Source of the DNA: Pictodentalium vernedei | Taxonomy: Eukaryota; Mollusca; Scaphopoda; Dentaliida; Dentaliidae | Direction: 5' to 3' | Assembly: GCA_031216915.1 (NCBI GenBank) | Contig: CM062296.1 | Span: forward strand, 65,254,148 to 65,318,147 | DNA: 64,000 bases | Part shown: one piece after another, positions 23,452 to 34,066 of the stretch | Position numbering within the stretch: the first letter of the stretch is position 1 | Layout: each line of letters starts with the position of its first letter | Made by a program: the position numbers and the translations under genes | Notes under the pieces: generated by a model | Database searches by the model: none | What the model saw: only the letters and a program-made list of their open reading frames with translations | Told to the model about the DNA's origin: nothing

Positions 23452-24066
23452 AGCCAGGACCTCGTCTCTGGGTATATCTTGACGAGTCCGTTAGGGACTT
23501 CAATACACCATCTCAGAGACACACTTGAGGTAATAACCAATTTATATTACATCGTCCCTATATCCCGATAAATTATGTCTTTTGATGGTCAGAATGTCTT
23601 GGACAAATAGCCATGGCAAAGGATGCACCCAACATTATGAGAGCGTGCAACATCCAGGGTATAAGCGCACGCGAAACATCGGGGTATATGGTTTAAACGA
23701 AAGTTTCCCGCTTTTGCTCTCCTCGAAATGAAAATCGAACCAAAGAACCCGAAAATAGTCACAAATATCATCAGATTTCCGACAATTCAATCATAAATAT
23801 GAAATAAGAGCCAAAAATTTGTCTCTTGAGTATCAATAGGTACATATAACACATTGGAACTCAGGGGACGATATGTCAACAAAATACTGTTTCCTTAACG
23901 ACCCAAGGGATGTAACTCTACCTCTTGTTATCTGCGATTATAAAAAAAAAACAAATAATTATCACGAATTTGGGTCCAAGTGATTGTGGAGCTGAGTAAT
24001 ACGTCCACAAATGTATTTCCACTATGTGTGTATTGTGTTTCAAACGGGACAAAAACGCTATCTCCC
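23452..24066. other. Unassigned stretch
   Basis: Only short ORFs. A GTCTCTG...CAGAGAC inverted pair with an inner GTCC-GTTA-GGGAC hairpin lies at 23475-23521; see rejected items. Confidence 0.4.
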
Positions 24067-24152
24067 CCAACATGTATGGTATATGGAGATTTAATACCTG
24101 GATGCCTCAGCTCACATCCAGGTATTAAATCTCCATATACCATACATGTTGG
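24067..24152. repeat. Perfect long hairpin, 38-bp arms
   Basis: CCAACATGTATGGTATATGG onward is an exact inverted copy of the right arm, with a 10-base loop. Weaker pairing (TATCTC / GAGATA) extends outward. Probably a MITE core. Confidence 0.85.
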
Positions 24153-24639
24153 AAGAGATAACTTATAATATCCCCTCCTTCCTTGACTAGTTCGCACATA
24201 TTTTCACAATCATTCGACGTCTAAGAATTAACTTTTTGTTGTGAATGAAGATCATAATGTCTTGGAACAGCATTTTAGGGCTGTGCATGGTGTAATCCCC
24301 ATTCAATATTCTACCAGCCCCAGTATAAACTACAACCACTAGTATAGTAGTGTTTCAGATGTGTGTTTCCTTGTTTTACGCATTGAAGGCCTATATAAAA
24401 AAAATACTATCTTGGCAAAAAATAAAATAGCCTAATTTATTTTTTTGTGTGGTGATGACTTATTTATCATTTAATTACTGTTATCAAAACGGTGACCTCG
24501 ACATGTATAATTAATTTAATTAATTTTCGATGAGTGCAGGTAAAAGACGTTCCTTCCTGAATCGAATGATCGCACATGTGGATGATAGTCTCAATACAGA
24601 TTTGTATTTTGTCTAGATGTTTCACTTATATTGGGAAAC
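24153..24639. other. Unassigned stretch
   Basis: AT-rich, no gene or repeat recognised. Confidence 0.4.
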
Positions 24640-24748
24640 AAGTTGTGTATTAATTATAGTGGTTGTATTGTAGCTGAAACTGGTATTGTTGTAATATTTT
24701 GTGGAGACTGATTTTGTGGTAGTTGGTGTTGTAGCTGCTGGCGTACTA

Positions 24749-25062
24749 CAGTTAAAACCAGAAGTCCTGTCACGAACTGTGCGCTTATCAAGGCTTAATT
24801 GCGCTTAGGAATTGCGCGCAATTACCATATTGAATGGCATCTAAAGCACGGCAGGTTTTCCTGCTTACTCACATCAAACACAGGCAATATTTCTGCCAAT
24901 GGACCTCCGGGTTACCCGGAGGTCCCTTGGCTGAAACATTGCTTGTGCACAGACCATATGTATAAAATTTGATGGCCTTACTATGCCCATAACGCGTAGA
25001 TTAACGTGCAGATCGGCGTGCTATTTTTGCGAATTTCATGACGGGGCTTCTGGTATTAACTG
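24749..25062. mobile_element. Tc1/mariner-like MITE, CAGTTAAAAC family, copy 1
   Basis: Ends CAGTTAAAACCAGAAGTCCT and a complementary right end, with TA on both sides. The centre is a palindrome (GCCAATGGACCTCCGGGT / ACCCGGAGGTCC). About 314 bp, no coding capacity. Confidence 0.9.
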
Positions 25063-25948
25063 TAGTTGTGGTGGTTGGTGTTGTATGTGTAAGGGTTGGT
25101 TTAGTAGTAGTTTGTGCAGTAGCTGTGGTTGTTGGTTTATCTGACTTCATTGATAGTACTTATAGTGGAGGGCATATTAGTAGTAGTGGTTGTGCATTGG
25201 TTGTGATTGATGGTGATGTAGTGGTAGTATTTTTTGCCAGAGTTGTTATAGTGGTCGGTGTTGTAGTGGTTAAGGTGATTAGTGTAGTTATTGTTGTTGA
25301 TGTTTAGTGTGTGATGAAATAGTGGTTGGTGTTGTAGTTTAAGTTAGTTGTGTAGTGGTTGTGTTTGTTGTGGTAATGTTTCAAGCATTTCGTTGACCCA
25401 GGTGTAACGTTGGTAGTTGGTGGTTTAGTGGATGTTTGTGTAGCAACTGTAATGGTTGTTGACGCAGTGTTTGCTGTATTGGATGTCGTGCTTGATGTTA
25501 TGGTTGTTGTAGACATGTCTGTTGTTGCTGTGGTTGTTTGTGTAGTAATGAAAGTGGTGTGTGTTGTAATCGTTTGTAAAATATTTGTAGTGGCGTTGAC
25601 GTGGTTATCGGTGTAGTTGTAGTGGTTGTCATAGTTCTTCAGAGTGTAAAGTAGTTGCAACGGTACCTATTTCAGTAGATTGAGTTTGTCTAGTGGTCGA
25701 CGTCGTAGTTGTAGTTGTTGGTGTTGAGGTGTATTTTTTATGAAGACATATTTGGTTTGGTGGTTGTATTTCTTTTCTTGGTGAAACAGTTACAATTGTC
25801 AGTGGCGTGGTTGTGGTTTCTAGTATAAAAGTGATTGTTTTTCTTGTAGTTTTGGTTGGTCTAATAGTGGGACACCTAGTTGTAGTAGTGGTTGTTGATG
25901 ATATCTGTGTCGTAATTGTGATTATTGTCCCAGAGGTTGATATTATTA

Positions 25949-26087
25949 GTTACCCCGTGTCTGATCACGTGGTACGGGTTTTTTCCTACCCGAAGCCAGC
26001 CGTATCCCATTAGGCCGAAGACCTAATGGGATACGGCTGGCTTCAGGTAGGTAAAAACCCGTACCACGTGATCAGACACGGGGTAAC
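25949..26087. mobile_element. Long hairpin, ~66-bp arms
   Basis: GTTACCCCGTGTCTGATCAC onward is repeated inverted, ending GTGATCAGACACGGGGTAAC, with about two mismatches in 66 and a 7-base loop. Low divergence suggests a recent or gene-converted insertion. Single copy here. Confidence 0.85.
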
Positions 26088-26089
26088 GA

Positions 26090-26420
26090 ATTTATCTATT
26101 GACTTTCCGTTTTAGAAGTACAATCTATTTCATGTGTGAACACGCACAGCATGAGATCTTTTATCTTCCATTGTTGAGCCATACAGGTTTCTGTGGAATT
26201 TTTGAGCAAAAGAGTTTTTGTGAAAATATGCCGATATGACTAGTATAAAAAAAATATTATGTATGGACAATTTGTAGATTTCGGAACGAGGCTTCCACTG
26301 GGTATGGGAAATTTGTCAGTGGCTGGGCGGACGTATCGTGGGTTTCAATGAATATGGTCTCATACCACGTATCTATCAACCAAGCAAATCAAACAATTCA
26401 ATTTAGTCAATAGATAAAGT
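26090..26420. mobile_element. Candidate TIR element, ~330 bp
   Basis: TTTATCTATTGACT at the left and AGTCAATAGATAAA at the right are exact inverted copies. The interior is unique and non-coding. It lies directly beside the 139-bp hairpin. No clear target duplication. Confidence 0.6.
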
Positions 26421-26666
26421 CGTTGTAGTGTTGTAGTGGTTGGTAATTATTAGAGTATTTGTAGGTGTTGGTGTGGTAATTCTATGGTTTGTTGTTGTTG
26501 TAGTGGTTGATGTAGTAGTGGTTGGTAATTATTAGAGTATCTGTAGGTATTTGTAGGTGTTGGCGTGGTAATTCTATGGTTTGTTGGTGTTGTAGTGGTT
26601 GATGTAGTAGTGGTGGGAGTAGTAGTGATTGTTACTGTAGATGTTTTTGTTGCATTTGCAGATGTA

Positions 26667-26981
26667 CAGTTAAAACTAGAAGTCCTGTCATGAAATGTGC
26701 ACAAATAGCACGTTGATCTGCGCGCTAATGTACGCGTTATGGCCATAGTAAAGCTATTAAATTCTATTCATATGGCCTGTGCACAAGCAATGTTTCAGCC
26801 AATGGACCTCCGGGTAACCCGGAGGTCCATTGGCAGAAACACTGCATGTGTTTGCTAAGAGTAACCAGGGTGAACCTGCCGTGCTTTGGATGCCGTTCGC
26901 TATGGCAATTGCGCGCAATTCCAACGCACAATTAAGCCTAGATAAGCGCACTATTTGTGACAGGATTTCTAGTTTTAACTG
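26667..26981. mobile_element. Tc1/mariner-like MITE, CAGTTAAAAC family, copy 2
   Basis: TA-flanked, ends CAGTTAAAACTAGAAGTCCT / AGTTTTAACTG. The central GCCAATGGACCTCCGGGT palindrome is intact. Confidence 0.9.
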
Positions 26982-27400
26982 TAGTTGTTGATGGTGTAGC
27001 TGCTGATGAAGTAGTACAGTGGTTCGTATTGGAGTTGCGTTGCATTGGCGCTGATATGCCAATTGTTGTTGTGATAGTTGTGGTGGTTAATACAGTGGCG
27101 GAAGTGGTGGTTTAGTGGTTAAAATGGTTGATGCGATAGTGGCTGATATAGTTATTATAATGGTTGTTACAGTAGTTGTAGGGACTGTAGTAGCAGTGGT
27201 TGGTGTTTGGTGCGATAGTGGCGAATATAGTTATTATAATGGTTGTTACAGTAGTTGTAGTGACTGTAGTAGCAATGGTTGGTGTTTGGTGTGCTAGGAG
27301 TTGTTTTGTTTTTAATTATTAGCTGAGAAGTAAGGGTTGGGGAGAAATGTGCTGTAGTTTCCATGGTTGTACTGCTTTGTATTGTAATTGTTGCTGACGT

Positions 27401-28040
27401 CACCAACGTGCGCAGTTTTTCGATGAGACAATTTTGAAAACCCGAAATAAAAACTCAAGTATTTTTGCACTGCAAAGTCTGGAGGAACTTCCATAATTCT
27501 TGTTTTCCTGTTTACATCTCATGCGTTGTATTTTCATCTATCAACTGTAATATATTAATGCAACAGTCAATCATTCCGGTTGCCATAATCCGCTTCGTTT
27601 GAGCTCGGTGGTTTTGGTCTCCGGTGCGCAACGAATTACTTACCATTCAAATGGAACTTTCTAGAAAAAGAAGTGAATGTTTGTAACCTTCCCGGTGATT
27701 GTGATCAGCTTTAGTGGGACGCGACAACCGTTACCTACCCTGTTTCTTATTTGACACTCGTTATCAACCGAAAATCGGTTGAGAAGGAAGGTCGCATAAG
27801 GAACTGGGAATAAGTAACCGTTGTATGTCCATACTGCATTCTATCTTATTTTGTCTACTGCGAATGGTCGACGTTTTCTGGGTATTTCTAAAAATCAGTG
27901 GGCCCCTATGCTGTTTGTTGTCCATATTGTGCCGTCTGTCTTTCTTTTTCCGTTTGTCGATCGTCTTCCGGCCCACAAGCCAAACAGCCCTTCTGATAGT
28001 CTCAAATGTTTATTTGTACCCGCCTCCTCATCTATCCCTG
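27401..28040. other. Unassigned stretch
   Basis: Overlapping short ORFs (79 and 85 codons near 27821-28082) with no known motif. Confidence 0.35.
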
Positions 28041-28380
28041 TCATGCCATGGACAGGGTAGAGGGCAGGATGACTCCTTGTAGTTTGACATTAGATACAAG
28101 CTCTGTGCAAACACCAACCACATACGCAGAATAAGAAAAATAAATTATGCTCGAACGTGTTATGTAATAAACTAAACTGTCCCAGCCATGTTTGGGACAG
28201 ATTATCGGGCATGGTGACTTCTTATAGTTTGACATCAGATACAAGATATCTGTAAACATCACCGTTCACTTGCATAATGAGAATAAATTAATTATTCCAG
28301 CGACACTGTTATAAGACATATATGATCGAACGTGTTGTGTATTGGGCAGTATACTAAATTGTCCAACACTTCCAAAGTAT
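28041..28380. repeat. Diverged tandem duplication, ~160 bp unit
   Basis: Shared words are AGTTTGACATTAGATACAAG / AGTTTGACATCAGATACAAG and CTCGAACGTGTTATGTA / ATCGAACGTGTTGTGTA. A CTGTCCCA...TGGGACAG hairpin (about 28178-28202) lies at the junction. Confidence 0.65.
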
Positions 28381-28467
28381 TCACATAGTAGTACTGGCCA
28401 GAGAGCTCCCGTTGGTACGTAAGGTTTCTGATCACACTGAAACGTCATGTAAGTATTTTATTGTTAT

Positions 28468-28800
28468 TTGGTTATGCATTATATGGTTTACTATAAAATA
28501 ATGGTAATGTCAAAATACAAAATATTCTTCGACAGCAGCACGACAAATAAAAAAGAAGTTTTCTTTGGAAGTGACGTACATTGCGCAATAAGTCAGACCA
28601 GTAACTTTGTGAGGTTTAGGCCTTTGGGGGTTTTGAATGCAATTAGAACACGTTTAAATTTCAACTGGAACATCGAAACAAATTTAACCCTTTTATTGCC
28701 ACACTCACTTCATCCATATATGGAGGACCCCTATGTACGCCTATATACTAGGAAGTTTAATAAAATGTATGACATACTGGAAACGTTTTCATCTGATTAA
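28468..28800 (+). CDS. Unknown 110-residue ORF
   Basis: Continuous frame to a TAA at 28798-28800, containing KYKIFFDSSTTNKKEVFFG and SNFVRFRPLGVLNAIRTRL. It is a longer and better-balanced composition than its neighbours, so it may be a piece of a real gene or of a mobile element, but I recognise no family. It ends inside the hairpin at 28791-28845. Confidence 0.3.
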   Translation: MVMHYMVYYKIMVMSKYKIFFDSSTTNKKEVFFGSDVHCAISQTSNFVRFRPLGVLNAIRTRLNFNWNIETNLTLLLPHSLHPYMEDPYVRLYTRKFNKMYDILETFSSD

Positions 28801-28845
28801 TTGTAGGAAAGGGCTTTCTGAGCCCTTTCCTACAATTAAGCAGAT
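28791..28845. repeat. Hairpin with 19-bp perfect core
   Basis: TTAATTGTAGGAAAGGGCT pairs with AGCCCTTTCCTACAATTAA across a 5-base loop; ATCTG / CAGAT extends it. Confidence 0.85.
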
Positions 28846-29278
28846 GGTAGATTTGATTTGCGCTCACCAGAATATCTTTATAAAATAGGTGACAATAGTC
28901 CCTCTCGGCAGCGTAAGTGCTAATGAAAAAACGAATATCTACTGTTTTTGATTATGTTTAAAAATTGTGTTCTTAGTGTTAGCAAGGAAATTTTAAGGTT
29001 TCACGAATGGATCTAAGTCGCCCATGAAGTCGCATATGTTGCAATAAGACTAAAATCCTAACCCTCCGATTGGACGAAATTATGGTATGTTACAGAGCTT
29101 CAAAAGTAAAAAAAAAATAGCTGTCTTGATTTGTTTTATTTTTCATCATTATAACGGTTTTATGCCAGTTCTAGCTTTGACGTTGAGATATATCGCCCAC
29201 GCTGCACGCTGCACGTTGCAGAGCTCAAAACGTACAACAGATGCCGCTACAATATTCGATAGATAACTCAACCAATGG
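28846..29278. other. Unassigned stretch
   Basis: AT-rich, no gene recognised. Confidence 0.35.
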
Positions 29279-29581
29279 TTGAACAGTTTAATTCTCAGGA
29301 TTGGTCTTGACGGACCCAATACATTTGACGACATAACGCAAATTGTCAACAATAAATTTTACTGGATGAAATCGAAGTCAAGAGACATTTTAGACATGGC
29401 AGTTAAAACACATTTTAGATTGTACAATTTCAAATACAACAATCAAGAGATTTTAAAAATCCGACATCAAACACCTGAGATACGACACAAAATACCATCG
29501 GGCGTATTACTTCATGGTTCGGCCATATTGGAGTGGGAGAGTTCTGTATTCCGGAAGGTAGCAGCAAACTCCTTAGTGTAG
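29279..29581 (+). CDS. Unknown 100-residue ORF
   Basis: Frame with LRIGLDGPNTFDDITQIV and EILKIRHQTPEIRHKIP. Balanced residue use, no family recognised. Could be related to the 28468-28800 ORF as another piece of one decayed gene (inference only). Confidence 0.25.
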   Translation: MNSLILRIGLDGPNTFDDITQIVNNKFYWMKSKSRDILDMAVKTHFRLYNFKYNNQEILKIRHQTPEIRHKIPSGVLLHGSAILEWESSVFRKVAANSLV

Positions 29582-29693
29582 GGAGACATGTGACTTTGAC
29601 TATATTGGAGTAACTATAAACATTACGGGAAGAAGTATCTTCCGAAACCCCACAAATAAACTAACGTACAGGGGGGGGGGGGGTGGCGAATCC

Positions 29694-29942
29694 TTAACCC
29701 TTTACCCAACGCGGACGATATCAAAATTTATTACTTTAAATATCATCTTTTTAAATTTAAAAAAAAAATCAACAAAACCATATCATGCGACCCCTCGTTG
29801 GAACCAGCTCGGCGAGCTCGTTCCAACGAGGGGTCACATGATATGGTTTTGTTGAAATGTTTTGAAAAATAATATTTTTTCAACTGCTGAATTTGCCATA
29901 TTACGCAGGCGGCTGCGGGCGATTCGTTGGGTAAAGGGTTAA
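29694..29942. mobile_element. piggyBac-like MITE, subfamily A, copy 4
   Basis: TTAA at both ends, CCCTTTACCCAACG tips, intact GGAAC...GTTCC centre and CATATCATG / CATGATATG arms. Confidence 0.9.
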
Positions 29943-30860
29943 TCGAATGAAACTGGTTGGGAGAAACAGCTTCAATAATGTTTTCGCGGAGAAAACAATT
30001 TGGGAAGTGCTGGGTGTACCAAGTATAACACATGGTAAGGAAGGGAACCTCTGAACCAAGTGGCTTTAAAGAGCTTGGAAACCCCGCAGAACGATGCCGG
30101 CTGATAGATAACGGTGTCGAGTAATGCCGCAGCACCAGAAGCAATAAGGTGTGGGCTTGGGGTGGATAATGACTAAGGACACGATAGACATTATGAAACT
30201 CTTACCTGTTTGGTAAATCTCCCCGTCAGTCGATGGTGTAAATTAATGTTCCAGAATATTTAGAATTTAAACATAAAGTCAGGGTGGATATACCAAGTGG
30301 GTGAGGTAATAGAAAACTATTCAATGGAGATCTCTGATTTAGAAATGGGCACAAACCAAGGTAACAAAATTCGTCAGAGAAAGAGTCATGGCGGATTGTA
30401 TCCTGAATTAGCGAGATGCGGATGAAAGCAAAGAGGTCTTTGGGTGGCCTGTCTTCTGCGTGATAAGGAGAAGCCAAGTTAAGTACCTCAATGGTCACTG
30501 TTGTTCAAGATAAAGTCGCTGTCCCCGACGCTCAGGGGAAAAAACAGAGAAAGACAACGAAAATGAGTGCCAAATGTGTAAGATAGGCGCAGTAGAGAGC
30601 CTGTAACACTTTTTATTAGAATGTCCAAAATAGCAGTCTAACAGAATAAGATTCACCGGGATTATGATGGGGAAGTGGGATGGGAGAATGAACGATGTGT
30701 GGTTAGTGGGTGTCACGAAGGAGAGGGTTAGTATGCTTATCTGATAGATTGGGAATAATGGGGTACGGGATGTCATCAAGCAGTACGTATCAGAGGATAG
30801 GAGAGAAGAGGAGTAGAGGTAAGGAGTCATTTTGGAGAACAGGGCTAATTGAGGTCTTCT
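29943..30860 (+). pseudogene. LINE ORF2 3' fragment, 5'-truncated
   Basis: Plus-strand frames, broken by stops, include GRNSFNNVFAEKTIWEVLG just after the MITE, and at about 30555-30650 a C-terminal zinc-knuckle of the LINE ORF2 type (ECQMCKIGAVESL then HFLLECPK; pattern C-x2-C...H-x4-C). It continues as IRFTGIMMGKWDGRMNDVW to about 30820. This is the same C-terminal knuckle as in the two larger LINEs in this window. The reverse transcriptase core is not readable. The minus-strand ORF that overlaps this region is probably antisense noise. Confidence 0.6.
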
Positions 30861-30869
30861 CACGTCTAC

Positions 30870-31989
30870 TTCTATTATCACACGATTTTCACGATTCCGT
30901 AATTTTTTTTGGACTAAAATTGATTTACCATGTGGATAATTCCGATCGACATGAACACTCTCACGTGGATGATCAGACACTGTGTTTAAAAATTTGAAGC
31001 GCAAGTCAACAGGACTTTTCACAATATGTTTGTCAAAAATAGCACATGAGATTTTTGTGGGTTCTGGTTTTGGTTTTGGTTTATCCACTGTAAATTTTGT
31101 CAGAGATTTTGCCCCCTCACTTTCTCTATGAATAGAGCGAACAGGAGGTACTAAACATTCACTTATGGCAGGGTTTGAAAAGTTTACACTTTTTACATTT
31201 ATTTGGTGTGTTGGATAATTGACAATGTCATGGAACGCATTTAAGTAAGTCTCCGACTCATTTAAAATTTCTTCAGCTTCTAAAGTTAACTCAACATGTC
31301 TACTCCGCCCATGCTGTTTTTTTTTCAAATTGGCCATGCTAATCTTTAATGCCTCAACTTGATGAGCAACTTGTTTTTCTAAACATTCATTTACATCATC
31401 TGGGGCTTTTGGAGTATACTTGAGTTGTTTTTTCACATCTACAGTCTTTGGGGTAGATGGAACTGAATTACTACTAAAGTCCACATTAATTTTTGGTGGG
31501 TGGAGCGAACCCTTCTACTTGAGTCGGGTCCAAATTCCACATTTAGAATTTCTGTAGCAAATCTGTCTTTATCTAATTTGAGATTATCCCCCCCCCCTCT
31601 CCCACAAATTGGCATCATGACTCCAACTATGTATTGCCTCGGCCTGAGCCTCGGTGTCATAAAAGGAAGTCTTTGTGTGTGGTGGGGTGGGTAAGGCAAT
31701 TCCCAAAGTGACATTCGTACGGTAAAATGTCGACACGATGTCTAATTGATTAACCGTTCCTTTATCAGTTAAACGTGGTGCATTAAAATCTTCCTCTGTT
31801 AATAATGTGAAATCTACAAAAGGTAACAACTTATTTACTAGACTGGAGAGAGGCAATGCACAAAAACTCTCTGGAGTTAAATTTCCAAACTTCGCCGTAT
31901 TCCATAAAATAATATCTGCTTTTTGGGGGGCCAATGCCAGGTAATTTCAACAGATCTGAATAACTACATTTATTTATATCTACTTTCAT
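30870..31989 (-). pseudogene. Helix-hairpin-helix protein, two homopolymer frameshifts
   Basis: The minus-strand start at 31989 gives MKVDINKCSYSDLLKLPGIG, a ComEA-type helix-hairpin-helix (HhH) DNA-binding motif. The frame shifts at a six-C run (31925-31930) to QKADIILWNTAKFGNLTPES, and again at a nine-base homopolymer (about 31590-31598) to DNLKLDKDRFATEILNVEF. It then continues through a Lys/Pro-rich middle (DKPKPKPEPTKI) until sequence of LINE origin begins near 30870. About 370 codons are recoverable as one protein. HhH domains of this kind occur in DNA repair proteins and, as I recall, at the N-terminus of polyproteins of some invertebrate retroelements. No protease or RT follows here. 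Both breaks lie in homopolymers, so sequencing error is as likely as gene death. Confidence 0.5.
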
Positions 31990-32272
31990 TTTGAAATTGT
32001 TACAATTTTGATTATAAATTCAAATGAGTATTAATTTTGAATTTAATAACAATAACACCATCTTTAAACTTTTTGAAGGCTAAAATAACTATCAACAACT
32101 TGTATCACAATCTACCGCAATTACAACTAGCAATTGAACATAAATCCACGTAATGTCACAGAAACAAATACATGGCTCTGAAAAGTAGTTTTAGAAAATA
32201 AAATGATTAAATAAAAAGCCTCTAGAAGGGAGGGAAACATTTTAACTCTACCTGTATGTACGAACAACTGTA
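31990..32272. other. Unassigned stretch upstream of the HhH gene
   Basis: AT-rich sequence that would contain the promoter of the minus-strand HhH gene if it is real. No motif is clear. Confidence 0.35.
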
Positions 32273-32585
32273 CAGTTAAAACCAGAAGTCATGTCACGAA
32301 CTGTGTGCTTATCTAGACTTAATTGCGCGTAGGAATTGCACGCAATTGCCATATCGAATGACATCCAAAGCATGGCAGATTCTCCTGGTTACTCATAGCA
32401 ACACGGGCAATGTTTCTGCCAATGAACCTCCGCTTTACCCGGAGGTCCATTGGCTGAAACATTGCATGTACACAGGCCATATCTACAGAATTTGATAGCC
32501 TCACCATGGTCATAACGCGTAGATTAAAGCACAGATCAACGTGCTATTTGTGCGCATGTCATGACAGGACTTCTAGTTTTAACTG
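32273..32585. mobile_element. Tc1/mariner-like MITE, CAGTTAAAAC family, copy 3
   Basis: TA-flanked CAGTTAAAACCAGAAGTCAT / ACTTCTAGTTTTAACTG. The centre has changed (CCTCCGCTTTACCCGGAGG), breaking the perfect palindrome. Confidence 0.88.
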
Positions 32586-33239
32586 TAGGTACAAACATTT
32601 CTAACCACGAAATGGTCCGATATGTTAGGAATCCTCGTCGCCAATAAATTGTCCTGGAGTTTAATGACAGGACAGTTATACTGATAACCCCAACTCACCC
32701 ATGAGTTCTTCTTCAAATGTAGCTGTTTTTCTCCAGCACGTCCGTATTCTCTTACATCAGAAAAACGACAGCGCGGGAAAAACTGTCAAATATTCCTCCG
32801 CCTTAAGACACTGGCTGGCTGGCATCTTTCATCCAATCAGGAAGCCTCGTATGTGCACAACTATTTACCACCACCCAATCATGGATCCTCATTCATACAC
32901 CGTTGGGAGTTCTTACTGGAAATGGCATGTAGTAAGGCAAAACTTATTAATCGGGTGACATAACAGTCCATTCACGTGCGCCTAGTTTGAGGCAGATATG
33001 ATAACGATCCGGACACACTTATTTTCCAGAGAACTGGATTTGATGGGCAAACCCCAGTGGTAATTAGTTGCTATTTGCGGAAGTCAAAAATAAAATGATT
33101 TATTTGGGAGAGGGAACTCCATGTCAAATTTAGGTTGTGTTGCGGAAAAACTGGTTAGCTATTGGGTGATTACACTCCCAATTAAATATTTAATTCGTGC
33201 ACCTGAACCAAATGACCTGGATGTAATAATTATTCTCAC
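32586..33239. other. Unassigned stretch
   Basis: An 85-codon ORF at 32701-32958 shows no motif. Nothing else recognised. Confidence 0.35.
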
Positions 33240-33620
33240 GGTCATGTCAGCTCATTGTTAACCACGACAGCTGATAAGCAGTCGTTACAACAAATCCCTA
33301 GCGATCTCCTTTTACCATGCCCAGCTAGGCGGAACCTCAGGTAGCGGATAGGGGAACAGCCTGCTTCAATAGGCAGGCTGACTGTGATATATTTCTGAAT
33401 AAGCAGCTCCTGGCATGTTATTACCAGATACCATGTTCCCCCGCGAGGTGCATTTTGACGGCAGTGGGAGAAGGAATCCTGGCAGTTGAAGGCAAACAGT
33501 GCCCCGTTTGGGCAGTCCCTACTTTGCAAATCATTGTCCAATACACTGCGTTAGCCCTAACTTCAGACGTAGACGAATGGTCGGATGGACAGGTCTGGTC
33601 ACTCAGGAGCACGCTAAAAG
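33240..33620 (-). repeat. Dispersed repeat, copy 1 (unclassified)
   Basis: On the minus strand it matches 59680-60060 (plus): GAAGTTAGGGCTAACGCAGT / GAAGTTAGGGCAGCAGCAGT, then GTGTATTGGACA, then TTCAACTGCCAGGATTCCTT / TTCAACTGCCTGGATTCCTT, and the GAGGTTCCGCCTAG / GAGGACCCGCCTAG end. Roughly 70% alike by eye. Class unknown. Confidence 0.65.
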
Positions 33621-34066
33621 TCTATCACGTCGGTGTTCGGAATGATGGGGTTGGTAATCATTGGAAGGTCTTCCAATCAGGTATTTCTTTTAACTCAATT
33701 TTGGTATTGCCAACGTATATTGATATTGACTTTTAACGAATTTCGCATTTTTGAAGATAATCCTTTTATTGCACACTATGGTTTAGTTGTGAGTTGCAAT
33801 TTGAATTGCACTAGTATCACAAAATAATTAGTCGGGTGGCAAACTTCTGAAGACGTGGCACCACCCTCATACGACGGCTCAATAGACGATCAAGGATGTG
33901 CGTATGTATCACCTTGGTCAAGTATGAACTCCTAGTGCTGTTTGCTGAATAGCTGCAATGCAATCCCCAAAGCTGAGCTTAGTGTAACGGTGTGAGGCAT
34001 GGAATGATGAAATAAATATACGAAGGCTAACCACACCTCAAAAATTTAAAAAAAAAACGTCATGAA
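33621..34066. other. Unassigned stretch
   Basis: No gene or repeat recognised. Confidence 0.35.

Larger units (their letters stand above)
24640..27400 (-). repeat. GTN low-complexity (Thr-codon-like) region
   Basis: Outside the four elements inserted in it, the region is a drifting series of GTAGTGGTTGGTGTTGTAG words. Read on the minus strand it gives Thr-rich frames (about 118 codons at 25304-25660, 98 at 26450-26746) with runs such as TTTPTTTTSTTTT, like mucin-type domains. Frames are short and interrupted, so this is either a decayed Thr-rich coding array or a minisatellite that looks like one. The same words flank the foldback element, so the original tract was probably continuous. Confidence 0.6.

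Noticed and set aside
23460-23530. Hammerhead-ribozyme-like stretch (TTGACGAG, then hairpin GTCC-GTTA-GGGAC, inside a GTCTCTG / CAGAGAC stem)
   Set aside because: The hammerhead core requires CTGANGA and GAAA; here the first is TTGACGA and the second TTCAA, and no UH cleavage site pairs properly. Similarity to stem II alone is weak.
26757-27062. 101-codon minus-strand ORF
   Set aside because: Crosses a Tc1-like MITE and the low-complexity tract; no homology.
30495-30869. C-terminal 125 residues of the long minus-strand ORF as part of the HhH protein
   Set aside because: This part is antisense to a LINE zinc-knuckle on the plus strand, so it is more likely read-through into an inserted LINE.
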